Below, piece by piece: positions 15,878 through 23,590 of a stretch of DNA of 33,139 nt. Under the pieces are notes generated by a model. It made no database searches. It saw only the letters and a program-made list of their open reading frames with translations, and had not been told where the DNA came from. Source of the stretch: an uncultured Christensenellaceae bacterium. GTDB lineage: Bacteria > Bacillota > Clostridia > Christensenellales > Aristaeellaceae. Every line of letters starts with the position of its first letter. Position 1 is the first letter of the stretch. The position numbers were made by a program, and so were the translations under genes. The stretch lies in the NCBI GenBank assembly GCA_905236495.1, contig CAJOPV010000086.1, positions 1 to 33,139 of the forward strand. Reading direction: 5' to 3'.

Positions 15878-16651
15878 GTGCGCTTGACAGCCAAGGGCGT
15901 GGAAATCCATTACGAGCAAAGGGGCGCCGCGGGGCCGCAGGTGCTGCTTTTGCATGGCTGGGGCTGCACCTGCCATCATTTCGATCCCATCGTGAACGCC
16001 CTGGAAGGGGACTTTCGCCTGACCGCGCTGGATTTTCCCGCTCACGGGGAATCAGGCCGGCCCCCGGAACCCTGGGGCGTCGGGGAATTCGCGGCGTGCA
16101 CCCGGGATGCAATAAAACAGCTTGGCATTTCCCCCTGCGATATCATCGCCCATTCCTTTGGCGGGCGGGTGGCGCTTCAACTGGCGGCAAGCTGGCCCGA
16201 ACTGGTAAACCGCCTGGTGATCACCGGCGGGGCAGGCCTCAAAAAGCCCCAGACGGAGGAGCAGAAAAAGCGCAGCGCGGCCTACCAGAAAAAGAAGGCC
16301 CGGCTGCTGTCGCTGACCAAGCTGCCCGTCGTCGGCGCGGCGGCGGAAAAGGGGCTCAAGGCCCTGCAGCAAAAGTACGGGTCCCCGGATTACCTGGCGC
16401 TGGACGATGAAATGAAAAAGACCTTCGTCAAGGTGATCTCGGAGGATCTATCTCCCCTCCTGCCCACCATTCAGGCATCCACCCTCCTCGTCTGGGGCGA
16501 AAAGGATACGGAAACGCCGCTGTGGATGGGGCAGAAAATGGAGCGGGAAATCAAAGACGCGGGCTTGGTGGTCTTTGAAGGAGACGATCATTTCGCGTAT
16601 CTGCACCAGTGGCCCCGGTTCGTGCAGGTCCTGCGGGCGTTTTTGACGTAA
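15878..16651 (+). CDS. Alpha/beta hydrolase of unknown substrate
   Basis: This 257-residue alpha/beta-hydrolase fold protein has a GTG start at 15878 behind a GGGAGGG stretch. The oxyanion strand is LLLHGWGC, the nucleophile elbow AHSFGGRVAL (Ser in a relaxed GxSxG), the acid probably Asp in WGEKDTETP, and the base His in FEGDDHFAYLHQWP, so the triad looks complete. A lysine-rich cap segment (EEQKKRSAAYQKKKARLL) lies near residues 128-145. There is no signal peptide or membrane segment, so it should be cytoplasmic. It ends 16 bases before the transmembrane Mur ligase, which suggests cotranscription and perhaps a role on cell-wall or D-amino-acid intermediates. That role is inference only. Confidence 0.85.
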   Translation: MRLTAKGVEIHYEQRGAAGPQVLLLHGWGCTCHHFDPIVNALEGDFRLTALDFPAHGESGRPPEPWGVGEFAACTRDAIKQLGISPCDIIAHSFGGRVALQLAASWPELVNRLVITGGAGLKKPQTEEQKKRSAAYQKKKARLLSLTKLPVVGAAAEKGLKALQQKYGSPDYLALDDEMKKTFVKVISEDLSPLLPTIQASTLLVWGEKDTETPLWMGQKMEREIKDAGLVVFEGDDHFAYLHQWPRFVQVLRAFLT

Positions 16652-16667
16652 AGGAGGCGAAGCGGCA

Positions 16668-18305
16668 TTGGATCATCTGATGTTATTCTGGCTTCCCTGC
16701 CTGTGCATGGCGGGGGGGATGCTGCTTGCCGCCCGGAGGCTGACCCATTACTTCCAGCTGGAAAGCTATCAGTTTTACGGCTATTTCAAAACGGTGCGCC
16801 GGCAATGGACCCGGGCCGTGCTGCCCTGCCTTGCTTTGGGGGGCGCCTACCTGGGGCTGTACGCCGCGCTGGTATTCGGCGTCGTCAATTTGGAGGAAAT
16901 CACCGAAAAATCAGGCTGGACGGCGGGAAAGACCGTGCTGGCGGCGTGCGTGTCCGCTTCGATGCTGGCCCTGGGCTGGGTGATCCGGCGCCTGGGCATG
17001 ATGAAGGCGGAAAAAAAGAAATTCGCCCTGACGGCCCGGATGAAGCGGCTGTACCTGGCTTTGGCGCTGGTGCTGGCCCTGTTGATCGTGATTGTGTTTT
17101 TCGCTGCGCGGCGGGAAACGGCGGGCGTTTGGGTCGCCGCTTCCGCGCTGGTTTTGCCCCTGACGGTGGCTTTGGCGGGGCTGCTGATCTGGCCCGTGGA
17201 AAGGCTCATCTTCCATTTATACTTCCGGGACGCGGAAAAGAAGCTGCTCAAAAACGAGCGCCTGATCCGCATCGGCATTACGGGCAGCTACGGAAAGACC
17301 AGCACCAAATTCATCCTGGCGGATATCCTGTCGCAGAAATACAACGTGCTGGCGACCCCGGCCTCCTTTAACACCCCCATGGGCGTTACAAGGATCATTC
17401 GGGAGCGGCTGACCCCCGCCCATCAGGTGTTCATCGGCGAAATGGGAGCCAGGCACGTGGGGGAGATCAAGGAGCTTTCCCGCCTGGTGCACCCCCAGAT
17501 CGGCATTCTGACCGCCGTGGGGCCCCAGCATTTGGACACCTTCAAGACCCTGGAGCGCATCAAAAAAACCAAGTATGAGCTCATCGAGGCCCTGCCGGAG
17601 GACGGGCTGTCCGTGTTCCTGGATGACGGGGACATCGTGACGGGCCTGTATCAGAAGACCGGGAAGGCCCGGCTGCTGGCTGGCAGGGAAGGGGCCGACG
17701 CCTGGGCGGAGGACGTATCCGTATCCCCTCAGGGCAGCCACTTCACCCTGCGCCTCAAGGGCTGGGAGCCTATTTCCTGCCAGACGGCGCTGCTGGGGGA
17801 GCATAACATCCGCAACATCCTGGTATGCGCCCTGGTGGCGAAATACTTAAATCTTTCCCCGGAGCAGATCCGCCGGGGCATTCAGAACCTGAAGCCCGTG
17901 GAGCATCGGCTGCAATTGCTGAAGACAGGGGGCGGCGTCACCGTCATTGACGACGCCTTCAACACCAATCCCCGGTCCAGCAAAGAGGCGCTGAAGGTGC
18001 TTTCCTCCTTCCCGGAAAGGCGGATCATCGTGACCCCGGGGATGGTGGAGCTGGGGGAGGACGAAAGCCGGTATAACGAGGAATTCGGACGGGCCATGGC
18101 GGGAAAAGCGGATATCGCCGTGCTGGTGGGAAGGAAGCATACGGCGCCCATCAGAAAGGGCCTGACGGAAGCGGGCTTCCCGGCGGACCGTATCTATACC
18201 GTCGGCAGCCTGCAGGAGGCGGTGACCACCGTGAACGGCCTGATCCGTCCCGGGGATACCGTCATGTATGAAAACGACCTGCCCGACCATTACAGCGAGC
18301 AGTAA
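16668..18305 (+). CDS. Membrane-anchored MurF-like Mur ligase
   Basis: This 545-residue protein joins about five hydrophobic segments (in roughly residues 1-190) to a Mur ligase module. The start is a TTG at 16668 with AAGGAGG about 10 bases upstream; the first ATG is too far from that site. The ATP-binding loop GITGSYGKTSTK is near residue 205. GEMGARHVGEI, VGPQHLDTFKTLERIKKTKY (with the likely carbamylated Lys), LLGEHNIRNILVCALVA, VEHRLQLL and DDAFNTNPRSSKEAL follow. Among Mur ligases these best fit MurF, which joins D-Ala-D-Ala to the UDP-MurNAc-tripeptide. Classical MurF is soluble and about 450 residues. The next two genes would make and join D-Ala, which supports the role. Whether it is the only MurF is unknown. 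Confidence 0.82.
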   Translation: MDHLMLFWLPCLCMAGGMLLAARRLTHYFQLESYQFYGYFKTVRRQWTRAVLPCLALGGAYLGLYAALVFGVVNLEEITEKSGWTAGKTVLAACVSASMLALGWVIRRLGMMKAEKKKFALTARMKRLYLALALVLALLIVIVFFAARRETAGVWVAASALVLPLTVALAGLLIWPVERLIFHLYFRDAEKKLLKNERLIRIGITGSYGKTSTKFILADILSQKYNVLATPASFNTPMGVTRIIRERLTPAHQVFIGEMGARHVGEIKELSRLVHPQIGILTAVGPQHLDTFKTLERIKKTKYELIEALPEDGLSVFLDDGDIVTGLYQKTGKARLLAGREGADAWAEDVSVSPQGSHFTLRLKGWEPISCQTALLGEHNIRNILVCALVAKYLNLSPEQIRRGIQNLKPVEHRLQLLKTGGGVTVIDDAFNTNPRSSKEALKVLSSFPERRIIVTPGMVELGEDESRYNEEFGRAMAGKADIAVLVGRKHTAPIRKGLTEAGFPADRIYTVGSLQEAVTTVNGLIRPGDTVMYENDLPDHYSEQ

Positions 18306-18317
18306 AGGGAGGACGAA

Positions 18318-19529
18318 ATGAGCAAGATTCAGCTGGGCGTTATTTTCGGCAGCCGCACCTGCGAGCATGAGGTAGCCATCATCAGCGCGGTGCAGCTGAT
18401 GCGCAACGTGAACCGGGAGCGCTATGACGTGATCCCCATTTACATCAGCCAGAAAGGCGAATGGTTCACCGGGGACGCGCTGCTGGATATCAACACCTAC
18501 ACCCCCTTCGATCCCTTCAGAAAGGGCATTTTGCCCGTGCATCTGGATTTGACCGCCGGAAGCGGCGCGCTGATGCATTATGTGCCCCCCAAGGGCTTGC
18601 TGGGCGGCGGGAAGGAAGAAGTGGTGGCCCGGCTGGACGTGGCGATCCCCGTGATGCACGGGCTGCACGGGGAGGATGGCTCCGTCCAGGGCCTGCTGGA
18701 GCTGGCGGGCATCCCCTATGCATCCACCGGCATCACCGGCTCCGCCGTGGGAATGGATAAGATCACCATGAAGCGGTTTTTCCGGGGCTGCGGCTTCCCT
18801 GTGCTGCCGGACTGCGATTTGACCCGCACCCAGTTTGAGCACGACACCGACGCCGCCATGGACAAAGTGGAAAAGGCGCTGGGCTATCCCGTGTTCGTCA
18901 AGCCCGCGTGCCTGGGCTCCTCCATCGGGGTCAGCCGGGCGGACGACCGCACCTCTCTCCGGGAGGCGCTGACGCTGGCCTTTTCCTACGATCGGCGGGT
19001 GCTGGTCGAAAAGGGGCTGGACCGGCCCATCGAAGTCAACTGCTCCGTGCTGGGGTACGACGGGGAGAGAAAGGCCTCCGTGCTGGAAATGCCCAACAGC
19101 GGCGCCGGATTCCTGGATTTTTCGGAAAAATATCTGGCGGGCAGCGGCGGCAGCAAGGGCATGGCGAGCTTGAAGCGCATCGTGCCGGCCCCCATCGGGG
19201 AGGAATTGACGCAGGAGCTGCAGGCCCTTTCCCTGCGCATCTTTGACGCCATGGACTGCAAGGGCGTGGTGCGCATCGATTACATGCTGGACAGAAACAG
19301 CGACGATTACTTCATCACCGAGATCAACACCATCCCCGGCTCCCTGGCCTATTCCCTGTGGGCGGAAAGCGGCATCAAGTACGGCGCGCTCATCGATCAG
19401 ATGGTGAGCTGCGCCTTCAGGGCCCAGGAGGAAAAGGACCGCAATTCCTTCGCCTTCACCTCCGATATCCTGTCCGGCGTGCAGCTGGGCGGGAAAACGG
19501 GCAAAATGGGCGGCAAAATGAAATTCTGA
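18318..19529 (+). CDS. ddl: D-alanine--D-alanine ligase family protein
   Basis: This 403-residue ATP-grasp ligase is predicted to join two D-Ala residues for MurF. It starts at ATG 18318 after GGGAGG. Family marks are FGSRTCEHEVAIISAVQLM, VMHGLHGEDGSVQGLLELAG, STGITGSAVGMDKITMKRFF, VFVKPACLGSSIGVSRA and GVVRIDYML followed by ITEINTIPGSLAYSLWAESG. The usual tail of the last motif, NTLPGMT with SLYP, is replaced by NTIPGSLAYSLW. The omega-loop region (EKYLAGSGGSKGMASLKRIV) keeps a Tyr but is longer than usual. An extra tail of about 35 residues ends in Gly and Lys (GGKTGKMGGKMKF). D-Ala specificity is inferred from motifs and from the adjacent racemase. Confidence 0.85.
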   Translation: MSKIQLGVIFGSRTCEHEVAIISAVQLMRNVNRERYDVIPIYISQKGEWFTGDALLDINTYTPFDPFRKGILPVHLDLTAGSGALMHYVPPKGLLGGGKEEVVARLDVAIPVMHGLHGEDGSVQGLLELAGIPYASTGITGSAVGMDKITMKRFFRGCGFPVLPDCDLTRTQFEHDTDAAMDKVEKALGYPVFVKPACLGSSIGVSRADDRTSLREALTLAFSYDRRVLVEKGLDRPIEVNCSVLGYDGERKASVLEMPNSGAGFLDFSEKYLAGSGGSKGMASLKRIVPAPIGEELTQELQALSLRIFDAMDCKGVVRIDYMLDRNSDDYFITEINTIPGSLAYSLWAESGIKYGALIDQMVSCAFRAQEEKDRNSFAFTSDILSGVQLGGKTGKMGGKMKF

Positions 19530-19547
19530 TTTTCCGGGAGGCATACT

Positions 19548-20669
19548 TTGCAGTATCGCGGCACGTACATCCGGGTGGATTTAAGCGCCATCGCGGAGAA
19601 CGCCCGGGCGCTCCGGGCGGCTATCGGGCCAACGCCCCACATGCTGGCGGTGGTAAAGGCCAACGCCTACGGCCACGGCCTGGTGCCGGTGGCGAAGGCC
19701 GCCCTGAGCAGCGGGGCGGACTGGCTGGGGGTGGCGATCCCCGAGGAAGGGGAGGCCCTGCGGCAATCGGGCATCCAAGCCCCCATCCTGGTGCTGGGCG
19801 CGGTGAACGAAAAAGGCGCCCGGGCCAGCGTGCGCTTCGGCTTGACCCAGGCGGTGTTCGACCGGGAACGGGTGCGGTATCTGGAACGGGCGGCTTCGGA
19901 CCTGAACGAAATGGCCCGGGTGCATCTTAAGTGCGATACGGGCATGGGCCGCATCGGGGTCAGGACCCGGGAAGAGCTGACGGGGGTGCTGAAGGAGATC
20001 GAGCGCTGCCCCCACGTGCTGCTCACCGGCGCCTTCACCCACATGGCGGACGCTGACGGGGAGGAAGCGGATTATTCCCTTTCCCAGATCCGAAAATTTG
20101 ACGAGATGCGGGCTCTTTTGCCGGAGGGCATTATCTGTCACGCCGCTGCCAGCGCCGCGGCAGTCAGGTATCCTCAGGCCCGGTATCAGATGGTGCGGCA
20201 GGGCATTTCCCTGTACGGCTGCGCCCCGGTGCCGGGCACGCCCCCGGTGCGCCCCGCCCTTTCCTGGCATACGGAGATCGCCTATGTGAAAACCGTTCCC
20301 GCCGGGGCCTGCGTCAGCTACGGCTGCACCTGGCAGGCGGAGAGGGAAACCCGGGTGGCGACGCTGCCCGTAGGCTACGGGGACGGGTATCACCGGGCTC
20401 TGTCCGGCAAAGCCCAGGTGCTCATCGGCGGGCGGCGCTGCCCGGTGATCGGGCGGGTGTGCATGGATCAGATCATGGCGGACGTAACGGCCCTGCCCCC
20501 GGAGGATTGCCAGATCGGCGCGCCGGTGGTATTATTGGGAAGACAGGGACAGGAAGAGATCCCGGCGGAGGAACTGGCGGCCTGGGCGGGCACCATCAGC
20601 TATGAGATGCTCCTGGCGGCAACGGCCCGGGTCCCCATCCTGTATGACGGCGAAACGGAAGCGGAATAA
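19548..20669 (+). CDS. alr: Alanine racemase
   Basis: This 373-residue PLP-dependent alanine racemase interconverts L- and D-Ala, supplying the two ligases upstream. The start is a TTG at 19548 with GGGAGG six bases before it. The PLP lysine lies in MLAVVKANAYGHGL. Further family blocks are HLKCDTGMGRIGV, GAFTHMADADGEEADYSLSQ, the catalytic Tyr region VSYGCTWQAERETRVATLPV, GYGDGYHRAL, the RVCMDQIMADV strand and the closing GTISYEMLLAATARVPILYD. The barrel and C-terminal beta domain are complete. It lies 18 bases after ddl, so the D-alanine steps appear cotranscribed. Confidence 0.95.
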   Translation: MQYRGTYIRVDLSAIAENARALRAAIGPTPHMLAVVKANAYGHGLVPVAKAALSSGADWLGVAIPEEGEALRQSGIQAPILVLGAVNEKGARASVRFGLTQAVFDRERVRYLERAASDLNEMARVHLKCDTGMGRIGVRTREELTGVLKEIERCPHVLLTGAFTHMADADGEEADYSLSQIRKFDEMRALLPEGIICHAAASAAAVRYPQARYQMVRQGISLYGCAPVPGTPPVRPALSWHTEIAYVKTVPAGACVSYGCTWQAERETRVATLPVGYGDGYHRALSGKAQVLIGGRRCPVIGRVCMDQIMADVTALPPEDCQIGAPVVLLGRQGQEEIPAEELAAWAGTISYEMLLAATARVPILYDGETEAE

Positions 20670-20688
20670 ACCCGGACGGGGGTAGGAT

Positions 20689-21483
20689 ATGCAAAGCAAG
20701 AAAGCGCAGAAGAAACTGGTCTATAAGCCCTACATAAAAGGCGCCTGGCTTTCCGGCAGCGCGGCGCTGCGGGGCCTTCGCATCCTGGCGTATTATGCGG
20801 CCTTTGCGGTGGCGTATGTGATGATGGGGATCATGCTGAATTTCGGCAGCCCCATCCTGCGGTGGCTGGTGAATATGCTGGTGGTGGCGGTGTGCTTTAT
20901 GATCCTGTTTTCCGCAGGCTCCCGGGACGGAGAAAGCGAAGTGACGCTGGGCGAGATCGCCTACGCCCATGAGGAAGCGGGGCAGCAGGTGACAAAAGAG
21001 GAAAAGGACCGCTGCTATCATCCCCTGAAGGGGTGGGTCACCTTCCTGTGCGCGGCGGCGGTGCTGTGGCTTTTGACGGTGCCCCACGCCCTGACCGCCC
21101 AGCCCCAGACCTACGCCCTGCAAGCCCTGCCCAGCTGGGTGGGCACCTTCCGCGGGCATGAGGAGCTCACCGTACCGCTGAGCTATTACGAGCAGACCGC
21201 CGGCATCACGGTGCGGGATATCCTGCACCTGATCGTGCGCATTTTGATCTTTCCCTTCTCCAACGCCGTGAGCACCCGCAGCGTGGAAGGCGTTCTGACC
21301 ATGGATCGGCTGAGCCCGCTGCTGGTTTTGATCCCCGCCCTGGGCTATCCCATCGGGTATCTCACCGGGCCCCGGACAAGGGCCTCGGTGCATGGGGACA
21401 TCAGCGCCAATCAGCGCCGCCGGCAGCGGAAGGAAAAGAAAGCCCGGCAAGCCCGGACGGAAAAGAAAAACGAGCTGATTTGA
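20689..21483 (+). CDS. Uncharacterised membrane protein with basic C-terminal tail
   Basis: I do not recognise this 264-residue protein. Four hydrophobic stretches are visible: AYYAAFAVAYVMMGIMLNF, WLVNMLVVAVCFMILFSAG, WVTFLCAAAVLWLLTVP and, near the end, SPLLVLIPALGYPIGYLTGP; a fifth weaker one is DILHLIVRILIFPFSNAV. The start region is basic (MQSKKAQKKLVYKPY). The last 30 residues are strongly basic (QRRRQRKEKKARQARTEKK) and probably cytoplasmic. It starts 19 bases after alr and ends 1 base before rsmD, so it is cotranscribed with both. A link to the envelope is possible from its position only. Confidence 0.75.
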   Translation: MQSKKAQKKLVYKPYIKGAWLSGSAALRGLRILAYYAAFAVAYVMMGIMLNFGSPILRWLVNMLVVAVCFMILFSAGSRDGESEVTLGEIAYAHEEAGQQVTKEEKDRCYHPLKGWVTFLCAAAVLWLLTVPHALTAQPQTYALQALPSWVGTFRGHEELTVPLSYYEQTAGITVRDILHLIVRILIFPFSNAVSTRSVEGVLTMDRLSPLLVLIPALGYPIGYLTGPRTRASVHGDISANQRRRQRKEKKARQARTEKKNELI

Positions 21484-21484
21484 C

Positions 21485-22039
21485 ATGCGGATCATTGCGG
21501 GAGACATGGGCTCCAGACGCCTGAAAACCCCGGCGGGCACGGATACCCGGCCCACGGCGGATCGGGTGAAGGAAGCGCTGTTCAGCATTTTAGGCGCCAG
21601 GGTCTATGGCGCCCGGGTGCTGGATCTGTACGCAGGCAGCGGCGCCCTGGCCCTGGAGGCCCTGAGCCGGGGGGCGGCGGAGGCCGTTTTGTGCGATAAG
21701 AGCCGGGAAGCCTGCCGGGTGATCCGAGAGAACATCGAAAGCCTGGGCTGCCAGAGCAGAGCGCGGCTTTTGCCCATGCAGGATACGCTGGCCCTGAACG
21801 CCCTGCAAAAGGAGGGACAGGCCTTCAGCCTTGTGTTCCTGGACCCGCCCTATCGCATGGATACGGCCCCCATATGCGCCCTTCTTGCGGAATATGGGCT
21901 CGTTGGGGCAGGAGGACTGGTCGTGGTGGAGCACAGCCGGGAAACGCCCCCTGAAATTGCGCTGCCTCTGAAGCTTGACGACCGGCGGGAGTACGGCGTG
22001 ACGGGCCTGAGCTTTTATCATCTGGAGGAAGAAGCATGA
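21485..22039 (+). CDS. rsmD: 16S rRNA (guanine-966-N2)-methyltransferase RsmD
   Basis: This 184-residue Rossmann methyltransferase is predicted to methylate G966 of 16S rRNA with S-adenosylmethionine. Family blocks are MRIIAGDMGSRRLKTPAG, TRPTADRVKEALFSIL, the SAM-binding VLDLYAGSGALALEALSRGA and the catalytic LVFLDPPYRMD. It starts 1 base after the stop of the membrane protein and lacks a strong ribosome site, so coupled translation is likely. Its stop overlaps the coaD start (ATGA). The rsmD-coaD pair is conserved across many bacteria. Confidence 0.95.
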   Translation: MRIIAGDMGSRRLKTPAGTDTRPTADRVKEALFSILGARVYGARVLDLYAGSGALALEALSRGAAEAVLCDKSREACRVIRENIESLGCQSRARLLPMQDTLALNALQKEGQAFSLVFLDPPYRMDTAPICALLAEYGLVGAGGLVVVEHSRETPPEIALPLKLDDRREYGVTGLSFYHLEEEA

Positions 22040-22545
22040 AAGAATCGGTGTGCCTGTATCCCGGCAGCTTTGACCCGGTGACCCTGGGGCACATGGATGT
22101 GATCCGCAGGGCCGCCAAGATCTTTGACCGGGTGGTGGTGGGCGTACTGCACAACCCGGAAAAACAGGGCCTGTTTTCGGTGGAGCAGCGGGTGAAGATG
22201 CTTCGTGAAGCCTGCAAAACCATCCCCCAGGCCGAGGTGATCGCCTACGGGGGGCTGCTGGCCCAGCTTACGAAGGAGCAGGGGATTACGGTTGTGATCC
22301 GGGGATTGCGGGGCGTAAGCGACCTGGAAAGCGAAACCGCCATGGCCCGGATCAACGGGCAATTGAACCCGGGGCTGGAGACGCTGTTCCTGCCCGCCGA
22401 TCCCGCCTTCCGGGAGATCAGCGCCAGCATGGTGCGGCAGCTGCTGGCCTTTGGAGCGGACCTTGCGCCCTACGTTCCCCGGGCGGTCATCAAAGAAATC
22501 AATAAATCTTTTCCAAATAAGCATCAAAAGACAAGGGAGGATTGA
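22036..22545 (+). CDS. coaD: Phosphopantetheine adenylyltransferase CoaD
   Basis: This 169-residue nucleotidyltransferase makes dephospho-CoA from 4'-phosphopantetheine and ATP, the fourth step of CoA synthesis. The nucleotide-binding loop is CLYPGSFDPVTLGHMDVI. VVVGVLHNPEKQGLFSVEQR, IRGLRGVSDLESETAMA and the ISASMVRQL end block follow, all characteristic of CoaD. The position usually filled by MAQMNR reads MARINGQLNP here. Its ATG overlaps the rsmD stop. The C-terminus is Lys-rich (NKHQKTRED) and its stop lies just before the coiled-coil gene. Confidence 0.95.
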   Translation: MKESVCLYPGSFDPVTLGHMDVIRRAAKIFDRVVVGVLHNPEKQGLFSVEQRVKMLREACKTIPQAEVIAYGGLLAQLTKEQGITVVIRGLRGVSDLESETAMARINGQLNPGLETLFLPADPAFREISASMVRQLLAFGADLAPYVPRAVIKEINKSFPNKHQKTRED

Positions 22546-22547
22546 AC

Positions 22548-23183
22548 ATGTCAGGCAAGGATCTATCCGTTTTCGATCACCTGGATAAGCTGGAGCTGAT
22601 GGTGGAAAACGCCAAGACCATCCCGCTGTACGGGCGCATCATGCTGGAAAGGGAGGAATGCACCGCCCTGGTGCGCCGCATCCGGGACAGCATCCCCGCT
22701 GATCTGCAGTCCGCCAAGGAACTGCTGGCGATGGAAAGCCAGATCATTTCCGAAAGCCGCAGGCAGGCGGAAGCCGCGCTGAAGGAGGCCAGCACCTCCG
22801 CCCGGCAGACGGTTGACAGCGCCAACAGCCAGGCCAACGCCACCCTGTCCGACGCCCAGACCCGGGCCAACGCCACCCTACAGAGCGCGGCTGACCAGGC
22901 CAACGCCATGGTGGCGGACGCCCAGAACCGGGTCAACGCCATGATCGCCGACGCCCAGGCCCGGGCCCAGCAGATGGTGGCGGAGAGCGAGATCGTGGCC
23001 CGCGCCCAGACCCAGGCCCAGGATATGCTGGACAGTGCCCGCCGGGAGTGCGACGCTTATTCCGCCCAGGCGCGGGAGGGCGTCAACGCCCTCATGGAAC
23101 AGGCGGACGATGGCCTGGCCCGGCAGCTGGACGCCCTGCGCGCCTTGAGGCAGGATCTTTCGGCGGGACAGCGGCCTGATTGA
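22548..23183 (+). CDS. Coiled-coil protein with 11-residue repeats, downstream of coaD
   Basis: This is a 211-residue protein; I use ATG 22548, which has GGGAGG upstream, rather than the TTG two codons earlier. The first 60 residues (FDHLDKLELMVENAKTIPLY, ECTALVRRIRDSIPADLQSA) match a small domain often found after coaD in clostridia and loosely annotated as ATPase or V-ATPase subunit-like, although no nucleotide-binding motif is present. From about residue 90 to 144 the sequence repeats every 11 residues (SDAQTRANATL, ADAQNRVNAMI, ADAQARAQQMV), the hendecad pattern of right-handed coiled coils. More helix follows to the end. There is no signal peptide or membrane segment. It probably oligomerises; its function is unknown. 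Confidence 0.82.
   Translation: MSGKDLSVFDHLDKLELMVENAKTIPLYGRIMLEREECTALVRRIRDSIPADLQSAKELLAMESQIISESRRQAEAALKEASTSARQTVDSANSQANATLSDAQTRANATLQSAADQANAMVADAQNRVNAMIADAQARAQQMVAESEIVARAQTQAQDMLDSARRECDAYSAQAREGVNALMEQADDGLARQLDALRALRQDLSAGQRPD
22815..22979 (+). repeat. Five 33-base repeat units encoding hendecads
   Basis: The DNA repeats with a 33-base period, five units, each encoding an Ala/Asn-rich 11-mer of the form xDAQxRxNAxx. Units are diverged at the base level, so the repeat is conserved at protein level rather than recently duplicated. Confidence 0.7.
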
Positions 23184-23232
23184 GATAAGCTGAAAAGAAA
23201 CGAAGAAGCGGACGTGAAATTTAAAAAACCGC

Positions 23233-23261
23233 TTGACACGGGGCAGCCGGATGGATATACT
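23233..23261 (+). promoter_or_regulatory. Promoter for rpmH-rnpA-yidD-yidC-jag
   Basis: TTGACA, 17 bases, TATACT. A second possible -10 (TATAAT) overlaps it but would give a 22-base spacer. The transcript leader is about 80 bases. Confidence 0.85.
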
Positions 23262-23304
23262 ATAATGGCTGTTTTGTGGTGCTATGGCTCAAAACGCATC
23301 AATC

Positions 23305-23321
23305 CATGCCTTGAGGGCATG
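23305..23321 (+). promoter_or_regulatory. Small hairpin in the rpmH leader
   Basis: CATGCC pairs with GGCATG around a 5-base loop, ending 8 bases before the AGAAGGAG ribosome site of rpmH. It may modulate translation or protect the 5' end; no known ligand motif was seen. Confidence 0.4.
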
Positions 23322-23347
23322 TGCAATTAGAAGGAGTTGTTGCCGTT

Positions 23348-23482
23348 ATGAAACGTACTTTTCAGCCCAAGAAGCGCCAGCGCAATAAGGTGCACGGCTT
23401 CCGTGCCCGCATGAGCACGAAAAACGGCCGCCGGGTGCTTTCCCGCCGCCGGAACCGGGGCCGCAAGGAGCTGACGGTCTGA
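23348..23482 (+). CDS. rpmH: Ribosomal protein bL34
   Basis: This 44-residue basic protein of the large ribosomal subunit is too short for the ORF track. It begins [20 protein letters not shown] and ends [13 protein letters not shown], which is unmistakably bL34. The ribosome site AGAAGGAG lies 11 bases before the ATG at 23348. It heads the classic rpmH-rnpA-yidD-yidC-jag run. In most Bacillota this run starts next to dnaA and oriC; here coaD and a coiled-coil gene precede it instead. Confidence 0.97.
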   Translation: MKRTFQPKKRQRNKVHGFRARMSTKNGRRVLSRRRNRGRKELTV

Positions 23483-23512
23483 TCCCAGCTCCCGGTCTTT
23501 CTTGCCTGGCTT

Positions 23513-23567
23513 AGCCCGCCCCCGACGCTTGCCAACGCGCATGGACCCGTGGGGCGGGTTTTGCTTT
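23513..23567 (+). terminator. Terminator/attenuator between rpmH and rnpA
   Basis: AGCCCGCCCC pairs with GGGGCGGGTT (one G-U) around a 28-base loop, followed by TTTGCTTT. A leaky terminator here would let rpmH be made in excess of rnpA, which matches the need for far more bL34 than RNase P protein. Confidence 0.6.
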
Positions 23568-23590
23568 GAAGGCGGAAAGAGGGAAGCGGC

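Noticed and set aside
17847-19544. Minus-strand 565-residue ORF opposite the Mur ligase and ddl
   Set aside because: Long only because of GC-rich codon structure; it contradicts two clear sense genes.
16668-20669. Glycopeptide-resistance (van-like) cluster
   Set aside because: MurF-like, Ddl-like and racemase genes are present, but there is no VanX/VanY, VanH, VanT membrane domain or VanRS pair, so ordinary wall synthesis is the simpler reading.
22815-22979. CRISPR-like repeat
   Set aside because: The 33-base period lies in frame in a coiled-coil gene, has no spacers and no cas genes nearby.
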